Assembly (NCBI GenBank): GCA_964495785.1
Contig: CAZBXL010000067.1
Coordinates: 1-20,659, forward strand
DNA from: RFSX01 sp964495785
Lineage (GTDB): Bacteria; Bacteroidota; Bacteroidia; Chitinophagales; Saprospiraceae
DNA: 20,659 bases
Direction: 5' to 3'
The position numbers and the translations under genes are program-made. The first letter of the stretch is position 1, and each line of letters starts with the position of its first letter. This document shows positions 15,612 to 20,659 of this stretch, piece after piece. The notes below the pieces were generated by a model that ran no database searches, was not told the DNA's origin, and was given only the letters and a program-made list of their open reading frames with translations.

Positions 15612-15629
15612 TAATTCTTAAGATAGAAC

Positions 15630-15663
15630 ATGGAATTACTAAGTAAATTAATTAACATAAGTA
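15630..15663 (+). pseudogene. Truncated start of a third DUF559 nuclease gene
   Basis: ATG at 15630 keeps the 578-bp register and reads MELLSKLINIS, clearly related to MELASKLNNYH of copy 2, then loses similarity. The rest of the gene is missing: the next recognisable gene starts at 15757. The cassette was probably cut by a deletion or by the insertion that brought the transporter side. Confidence 0.7.
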
Positions 15664-15756
15664 GAGGTCCCGCGTGCTTTCCACAACTAACGATGTAAAA
15701 CAATAAAATTATAGTTAATTCAAGTTCGGTCTGCATATATTACCTAATTTTGTAAT
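15664..15756. other. Leader region of the transporter gene
   Basis: No gene seen. TAATTTTG at 15745-15752 matches the -7 consensus TAnnTTTG but lies only four bases from the ATG and has no -33 partner. Confidence 0.25.
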
Positions 15757-17382
15757 ATGATTCAGATGCTAAGTGAGAACCCATTATTACTCTTATTTGT
15801 CGTTGCGGCAATAGGGTATTTTTTAGGCAACCTCAAAATCAAAGGTATCTCTCTTGGTGTGGCCGCAGTTTTATTTACTGGATTGGCTTTTGGTGCATTA
15901 GACGAAAATCTGAATATACCCAAAGTAGTAACTAATCTGGGCTTAGTATTATTTGTTTATTCTATTGGTCTTAGTTCGGGGCCGGCATTTTTTGCATCGT
16001 ATAAGAAAAATGGGGTCAGAGATTTTTTATTCATCGTGACAATGCTGATGTTCTCAGGTATAGTTGCGGCAGGTCTATTTTTTGCATTTAAGTTTACTCC
16101 TGGGATGATCACTGGAGCCTATGCAGGGAGTACGACCAATACCCCTGCGCTTGCAGGTGTCATAGATTACATCAATAATTGTTACGGTAATGGGGGCCAA
16201 TCGATCATTGCTGATGCTGTACTCGGATATTCTTTTTCTTACCCTATGGGTGTACTCGGCGGTATCATCATGATATTGATTATGGAAAAGCTACTTAAGA
16301 TAGATTACTCCAAAGAGAAAGCGGAACTCAGAAAAGAATATCCCGTAGAAACTCATCTCAGTAGTGCTACAGTAGAGATTACTAAATCAGTCGCTAATGG
16401 TCATACGCTAAGAGATCTTAATAATCATTATAAGTGGGATGTGGTTTTTGGAAGGATTTATAAAGATGGTCAGTTCTCTCTTGTTAATTATGATACGACA
16501 TTTAATCTAGGGGATAAGGTCATGATGGTGGGTAATGGTGATGATATTAAGAAAGTCGTTGATGACTTAGGAAAGAAAGTCGATGGTAGTTTAGATTATG
16601 ATAGAAGGAAATATGATGTAAGAAGAATATTTGTTTCTAATCCTTACGTCGTAGGTAAAAGCCTCTCCTCCCTTAACCTTGATAAAAAATACAATGCGAT
16701 TATTACAAGGATTAGAAGAGGGGATGTAGATATGTTAGCTTCTAATAAAACGGTATTAGAACTTGGAGATAGGCTCCGGTTTGTAGCTAGGCGTGAGGAC
16801 TTGAGATCTTTATCAGAATTCTTTGGAGATAGTTATAAAGCATCCAGTCATATTAATCTATTTACCTTCGGTATAGGTATTGCAATAGGACTAGTATTAG
16901 GATCTATAGAATTCAATTTTGGTCCCAATATTAGTTTTACATTAGGGTATGCCGGAGGACCACTAATTGTAAGTCTTGTGCTTGGTGCCATACGGCGGAC
17001 CGGTCCTGTAATATGGACAATGCCTTATAGTGCTAATACCGCGATGCAGCAATTGGGACTTATACTCTTACTTGCGGGTATAGGCGTATCGTCAGGTCAT
17101 GCATTCATAGCCAGTCTTAGTTCTAATGCAGCATGGATATTTCTTGCAAGTATTGTTATAAGTATGGTGACTGCTATGATGACATTATTAATCGGATACA
17201 AATTTGTAAAAATGCCCTTTAGTTTATTGATGGGTATCGTATCTAATCAACCAGCCATTTTAGATTTTGCAACATCAAGAGCTGGCAATCGAATTCCAGA
17301 ATTTGGATATACAATGGTTTTTCCCATAGCATTGATATTAAAAATCGTCATTGCACAACTTCTATTTGTAGTCCTTGTTTAG
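15757..17382 (+). CDS. AspT/YidE/YbjL-family transporter
   Basis: 541 residues, close to E. coli YidE in length. Two membrane halves carry the duplicated AspT domain: the first contains ITGAYAGSTTNTPALAG (about residues 125-141), the second PLIVSLVLGAIRRTGPV and LLLAGIGVSSGHAF. The end carries MGIVSNQPAILDFA. Between the halves (about residues 205-360) lie two RCK/TrkA_C-like domains (NGHTLRDLNNHYKWDVVFGR and NPYVVGKSLSSLNLDKKYNA), each with the LELGDRLRFVA-type ending. AspT exchanges aspartate for alanine; YidE has no assigned substrate, so the cargo here is unknown. Start at ATG 15757. It sits between the repeat block and a two-component system, with 74 bp before the kinase. Confidence 0.9.
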   Translation: MIQMLSENPLLLLFVVAAIGYFLGNLKIKGISLGVAAVLFTGLAFGALDENLNIPKVVTNLGLVLFVYSIGLSSGPAFFASYKKNGVRDFLFIVTMLMFSGIVAAGLFFAFKFTPGMITGAYAGSTTNTPALAGVIDYINNCYGNGGQSIIADAVLGYSFSYPMGVLGGIIMILIMEKLLKIDYSKEKAELRKEYPVETHLSSATVEITKSVANGHTLRDLNNHYKWDVVFGRIYKDGQFSLVNYDTTFNLGDKVMMVGNGDDIKKVVDDLGKKVDGSLDYDRRKYDVRRIFVSNPYVVGKSLSSLNLDKKYNAIITRIRRGDVDMLASNKTVLELGDRLRFVARREDLRSLSEFFGDSYKASSHINLFTFGIGIAIGLVLGSIEFNFGPNISFTLGYAGGPLIVSLVLGAIRRTGPVIWTMPYSANTAMQQLGLILLLAGIGVSSGHAFIASLSSNAAWIFLASIVISMVTAMMTLLIGYKFVKMPFSLLMGIVSNQPAILDFATSRAGNRIPEFGYTMVFPIALILKIVIAQLLFVVLV

Positions 17383-17456
17383 GTATAACTCATTCGGAAT
17401 CGTCATATTTTTACGATTTAAATTCTATATTTATATCAAAAGATTATTCCTACTAA

Positions 17457-19385
17457 TTGAATAAATGCAAATCAATACTAATAAAATTAGGGTCATTAGT
17501 TCTATTTATTATTGGCTTTAATACTTGTGTTAAAAGCACATGTATTCCTACAGACTCTATCAAGGTTTATAATTCTGATAAGCTCGCTCGCTATCTTGAG
17601 TCTGCAGAATGTGATTCTATATTGCAAGTTACGCCTGTTATTCTAAAACGAATTATTCCATATCTCTATAAGGGAGAATTCGATAGCGTGAGTCGGATAT
17701 TCGATGTTTTAGATGAAATAGATATCGTAGATAGTCTGATACTGTCAGAGATAGAATCCAATAAAGGTAACTTCCATTATATCCAAGATCAATATCCTGC
17801 AGCGCTTGTTCATTTTAAAAAAGGAAAAGACCTTTTGCCTAAGGGGAAAACTAATGTCCGTAAGTATATTATATCTCTTATTAATATATCTAAGCTTGAA
17901 TCTGAGCTATATAATTTTGATGTTTCATTAGATGTATTGGATGAAGGCTTAGAGATGCTTAAGGAATACCCAGACCCAAGATTACAATATGAGATATACA
18001 ATCATTTAGGTACTCTATCAAAAAATCAAAACCAACTTGATAAAGCTAAAAAATATTATACTCAAGCTTCTGAAACTGAGGGTATAGAGAATAATGAAAA
18101 ATATATTGCCATATCTAACGTGGTCAATATCCATAGTTCATTAGAAGAATATGATTCTGTGATAGCTAAAGTCACACCGATAATAGATGCTGATTTTGAA
18201 AATTCGTTTACTAAGGCCTTATTGTATAAGAACTTGTGTAATGCTTATATAGAGCAAGACCAACCAGAAATTGCCAGTATAAGACTTAATGAGTATAAGA
18301 ACTATATCACTCTCAAAAATGATATACGTCTATCAGAATTATATGATAGGGTAAAGGCCAATTACCTAAATCATATAGGCGCATATGCTGAGGCAAGTAA
18401 GCTCTATAAAAAATCCTATCGATATAATCTAAAGAAGAATAAGGTCAATAACACTAAGCGTGCACTAAGAGGCTGGATAGAAGCTGAGGTCAGCACTTAT
18501 GATCCCCGATTAGGACAACGATTTTTGAGCTTTAGCCAAATGACGGATAGCTTGTACGAAAGTAAATTACAACGATCCATCAATAAGTGGGAAGTAAAGT
18601 ATAATACAAGCGAAAAAGAAAATGAGATCTCAACATTGAAACTTATAGATGAAAAGAAAAATATCTTAATTTCCAATAAAAATAAAATCATTAAGTATGG
18701 CCTTGTCGGGTTATCAATATTGTCTATTCTCTTATATCTCCTTTATAGTTTCTATAAGAAAGTAAAAAGAGCAAATAGTGCATTAGAGACCGAGCAGAAA
18801 AGATTAGGTATACTCAATAGAGAAATGAAACATCGGCAAAAAGGCTATCTCAATATGGCAGTCAACCTACTTATGGATCAGAGAGAACATGCAGATCAAG
18901 CGCCTGTCGCATCTGCTCTTCTCAAGTCTGAGCAACGTATGCGAGCCCTGACCGCTGTAAATACCGCTATAGAAAATAGACATCAAGATATCAGTACATT
19001 GATCACATCTATCTCCGAAGATCTTGTCTTTACAGCAGCTCAACCTGTGAACTTAGACATACAGATACCCACAATAGATGTAGATGATAATCAGATGATG
19101 ACACTTGCACTGATCACTAATGAGTTAATTATGAATTCGCTGAAGTATGCATTTGATCATACAGATGAGCCGGCCATCAGTATCACTCTGCATGATATGG
19201 ATACACATATAGAGTATAACTACATGGATAATGGTAGTGGATTAGATGGTACGATCAAAGGAACAGGACTCGGTACACAGATCGTCAGTGACCTTATATT
19301 ACAGATAAGAGGACAACTCAGTATAGATACAACGGATGGATATCTTAGTACTATATCATTCCCTAAAAAACTTACCTATGTCTAG
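17457..19385 (+). CDS. TPR sensor histidine kinase (HisKA_2 type)
   Basis: 642 residues. The start is TTG 17457; no ATG is in reach, and an N-terminal hydrophobic segment (LIKLGSLVLFIIGF) suits an export signal. A cysteine at about residue 24 could be a lipobox variant, but this is uncertain. Residues 90-330 form TPR-like repeats (LGTLSKNQNQLDKAKKYY), presumably periplasmic. Residues 414-436 are the membrane helix (YGLVGLSILSILLYLLYSF), followed by a coiled coil. The HisKA_2 box is REMKHRQKGYLN with His459. The usual VKNN is replaced by QKGY. The ATPase follows: N-box TNELIMNSLKYAF (Asn555/560), D591-N-G-S-G and GTGLG at 602-606. The last codons overlap the response regulator start by 8 bases, so the pair is translationally coupled. 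Confidence 0.88.
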   Translation: MNKCKSILIKLGSLVLFIIGFNTCVKSTCIPTDSIKVYNSDKLARYLESAECDSILQVTPVILKRIIPYLYKGEFDSVSRIFDVLDEIDIVDSLILSEIESNKGNFHYIQDQYPAALVHFKKGKDLLPKGKTNVRKYIISLINISKLESELYNFDVSLDVLDEGLEMLKEYPDPRLQYEIYNHLGTLSKNQNQLDKAKKYYTQASETEGIENNEKYIAISNVVNIHSSLEEYDSVIAKVTPIIDADFENSFTKALLYKNLCNAYIEQDQPEIASIRLNEYKNYITLKNDIRLSELYDRVKANYLNHIGAYAEASKLYKKSYRYNLKKNKVNNTKRALRGWIEAEVSTYDPRLGQRFLSFSQMTDSLYESKLQRSINKWEVKYNTSEKENEISTLKLIDEKKNILISNKNKIIKYGLVGLSILSILLYLLYSFYKKVKRANSALETEQKRLGILNREMKHRQKGYLNMAVNLLMDQREHADQAPVASALLKSEQRMRALTAVNTAIENRHQDISTLITSISEDLVFTAAQPVNLDIQIPTIDVDDNQMMTLALITNELIMNSLKYAFDHTDEPAISITLHDMDTHIEYNYMDNGSGLDGTIKGTGLGTQIVSDLILQIRGQLSIDTTDGYLSTISFPKKLTYV

Positions 19386-20127
19386 CAACATTAAGATATT
19401 ACATGTAGAGGATAATATACTGGACCAGCGGACCATGAAAACCTTACTCCACGGACTTGGCTATACTGAATTATATCAATGCCGTACAAGTGATGAAGCA
19501 GAAATAATCCTCAGTGAACAAGAAATAGATCTTGTCATCCTCGATATCATACTGGAGGCAAGTTCTAAGGATGGCGTGACATTAGGTATAGCCATACAAA
19601 AGAAAGTAGATATACCGATATTATTTACAAGTAGCCTATCTGATGACCAGACGATCAATAGAACTGAAAATCTACCAGACTGCGAGTACATTGTCAAGCC
19701 AGTTCCTGAGCGACAGCTCTATGTGGCGATTAATAAATTATTCGTCAGATATATGGTCTTAGATAACACCAGTCAGACACTTAACTTATCTAATCACAGT
19801 TTCTTCTTTGTCAAAACACAAAAGAGATTTCTTACAAGAATCAACAATAGCGATCTCTTATACTTAGAAGCAGATAAAGGTGGGACTATCATCCATCATA
19901 ACAAAGGTATAGGCTATGTCTATATACCTCTGCACGGACTTGTGACAGCGCTGAAGCATATTAATATGTTAAGGTGTCATATGTCTTATGCTGTGATGAT
20001 CGATGCTATCATCCAATATTCTGATGAGGAAATAGTTCTAAGCAACAAGAAGTATATTCCTGTAAGCCGCAGTTACAAGAAGCAAGTCAGAGCATTGCTA
20101 GATCAGTTAATAATCAAAGCAAACTGA
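19378..20127 (+). CDS. LytTR-type response regulator
   Basis: 249 residues from ATG 19378, which overlaps the kinase stop (ATGTCTAG). An upstream ATG at 19336 lies inside the kinase gene and is less likely. The receiver domain (1-125) has the acidic pair Glu11/Asp12, phospho-acceptor Asp56 in DLVILDI, Thr84 in ILFTSS and Lys107 in VKP. The C-terminus (about 145-245) is a LytTR DNA-binding domain (NSDLLYLEADKGGTIIHHNK ... EIVLSNKKYIPVSRSYKKQV). It should bind paired direct repeats at target promoters when phosphorylated by the TPR kinase before it. Targets are not evident; the intergenic inverted repeats at 20173-20302 are candidates. Both genes fit the common Bacteroidota HisKA_2/LytTR pairing. 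Confidence 0.92.
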   Translation: MSSNIKILHVEDNILDQRTMKTLLHGLGYTELYQCRTSDEAEIILSEQEIDLVILDIILEASSKDGVTLGIAIQKKVDIPILFTSSLSDDQTINRTENLPDCEYIVKPVPERQLYVAINKLFVRYMVLDNTSQTLNLSNHSFFFVKTQKRFLTRINNSDLLYLEADKGGTIIHHNKGIGYVYIPLHGLVTALKHINMLRCHMSYAVMIDAIIQYSDEEIVLSNKKYIPVSRSYKKQVRALLDQLIIKAN

Positions 20128-20172
20128 GGATAGTAACATAGTATATTCTGGATAGGGTATTTAGAGATACGA

Positions 20173-20224
20173 AAGTTCATTTTAAACAAGTGTTATGAAG
20201 AAAGTTATAATTGCAAATGAACTT
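20173..20224. promoter_or_regulatory. 10-bp inverted repeat around a short start codon
   Basis: AAGTTCATTT (20173-20182) and AAATGAACTT (20215-20224) are perfect arms with a 32-base spacer holding the ATG at 20195. Possible operator or leader structure. Confidence 0.35.
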
Positions 20225-20242
20225 AAATGCGCCATCAGCTAA
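20195..20242 (+). pseudogene. 15-codon stub resembling the start of a receiver domain
   Basis: Reads MKKVIIANELKCAIS then stops. MKKVIIAN resembles the first beta-strand of LuxR-type response regulators (as in MKKVLIADD). With the lone LuxR HTH gene that follows on the same strand it could be the remains of one deleted response regulator. The similarity is short and may be chance. Confidence 0.25.
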
Positions 20243-20262
20243 TCATGTTGCAATCGGATTCT

Positions 20263-20302
20263 GATGACATTTATATCTGATTAATAGAAAAATGATGTCA
20301 TC
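20263..20302. promoter_or_regulatory. 7-bp inverted repeat upstream of the HTH gene
   Basis: GATGACA (20263-20269) and TGTCATC (20296-20302) with a 26-base spacer, about 75 bp before the HTH start. Candidate operator, for example for the LytTR regulator or for autoregulation; inference only. Confidence 0.3.
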
Positions 20303-20375
20303 TAATGTCTAAATACTGCAGGGTAGAGGACTTAGCATAAAGCATTACTCTTATTAAGGTAATTTGTTTTTCATT

Positions 20376-20624
20376 ATGACAATATCCCAAGTTAGTAATA
20401 TGAACAAAGCACCATACTCAGATAAGACAAAAGTCAATATTACTGAGAGAGAAATCGAAGTCCTTGAGCTCCTATGTAAAGGCTTTACATGTAATGAGGT
20501 AGCAGCATTTCTTTTTCTATCATCAGAGACGATTAAGTCACATCGCCGAAATCTGTATCTTAAGTTAGGTGTAAAAACCGGTGTTCAGCTGGGTGCTGTG
20601 GGCTATAGTTATTTGAGTCAATAA
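20376..20624 (+). CDS. Stand-alone LuxR-type HTH protein
   Basis: 82 residues from ATG 20376 (a TTG at 20364 adds four residues). Residues about 25-80 form a LuxR/GerE helix-turn-helix: ITEREIEVLELLCKGFTCNE, then VAAFLFLSSETIKSHRRNLYLKLGV, including the recognition helix SETIKSHRRN. There is no receiver or sensor domain, so it is either a free DNA-binding regulator of the short LuxR-solo kind or the tail of a broken response regulator. The short pre-HTH stretch (MNKAPYSDKTKV) resembles linkers seen before HTH domains in full-length regulators. It lies 248 bases after the LytTR gene in the same direction, with inverted repeats between. Confidence 0.8.
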   Translation: MTISQVSNMNKAPYSDKTKVNITEREIEVLELLCKGFTCNEVAAFLFLSSETIKSHRRNLYLKLGVKTGVQLGAVGYSYLSQ

Positions 20625-20659
20625 ATTCCATAAAACAAACCTAATCATCACGAGCAAAA

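Larger units (their letters stand above)
14524..15622. repeat. Direct tandem duplication, 578-bp period
   Basis: Bases 14524-15044 and 15102-15622 read identically (521 bp) by eye, covering the nuclease body, R repeat, spacer and next L repeat. Between them lie 57 bases (15045-15101) that differ from the matching part of unit 1. The third ATG at 15630 is again 578 bp on from 15052. Confidence 0.92.

Noticed and set aside
14318..15663. Ordinary insertion sequence
   Set aside because: There are terminal inverted repeats, but the only encoded protein is a DUF559 nuclease. No transposase and no clear target-site duplication is visible.
15745..15752. Strong promoter (TAATTTTG) for the transporter gene
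   Set aside because: It matches the -7 consensus but lies four bases from the start codon and has no -33 element.
1..20659. tRNA or rRNA genes
   Set aside because: I looked for cloverleaf-like arms, TTC-containing T-loops and rRNA-like stretches and saw none; a covariance-model scan would settle it.

Overview
The window looks like a draft or metagenome-derived contig from an AT-rich member of the Bacteroidota, probably near Saprospiria or Cytophagia; this is inferred from content, not from a marker gene. Two secreted proteins end in the C-terminal sorting domain of the type IX secretion system, there is a DUF5916 outer-membrane protein, and Shine-Dalgarno sequences are scarce. A run of 100 Ns at 2655-2754 marks a scaffold gap. 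Several genes seem to start at TTG, and two have no ATG, GTG or TTG in a sensible place.

Left block (1-2988, minus strand): an ECF sigma factor overlaps the start of a membrane protein that is probably its anti-sigma factor. Upstream of them lies a secreted protein with four fasciclin domains and a T9SS tail. The 10-mer CAACCTTTTG occurs upstream of both the sigma gene and the fasciclin gene, which suggests the sigma factor drives both. This resembles the SigK/RskA/MPT70-MPT83 arrangement of mycobacteria.

Middle block (3128-7574, plus strand): an HPt-like protein lacking the phospho-acceptor histidine, a PLP-dependent threonine/serine dehydratase, a T9SS secreted protein and a membrane-anchored thioredoxin-like protein. 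A second 12-codon copy of a dehydratase C-terminus lies just after the thioredoxin gene, a scar of duplication or insertion. A gene-poor stretch (7575-8009) rich in inverted repeats follows.

Right-middle block (8010-14189): a DUF5916 protein with a previously easily missed 37-residue membrane protein behind it (minus), a divergent M1-family metallopeptidase coupled to a polytopic membrane protein (plus), and a convergent fatty-acid-hydroxylase/sterol-desaturase family protein overlapping it by 50 bp.

Repeat block (14318-15663): two tandem copies, with an exact 578-bp period, of a small DUF559 (Vsr-like) endonuclease gene. Each is bounded by 32-bp GC-rich terminal inverted repeats that are themselves hairpins, with decayed partial units on both sides. 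The right repeat encodes the protein's C-terminus. This looks like a REPIN-like or selfish nuclease cassette and is the most unusual structure in the window.

Right end (15757-20624, plus strand): an AspT/YidE-type transporter, a TPR sensor histidine kinase overlapping a LytTR response regulator, and a free-standing LuxR-type HTH protein preceded by inverted repeats and a 15-codon stub that may be the remains of a receiver domain.
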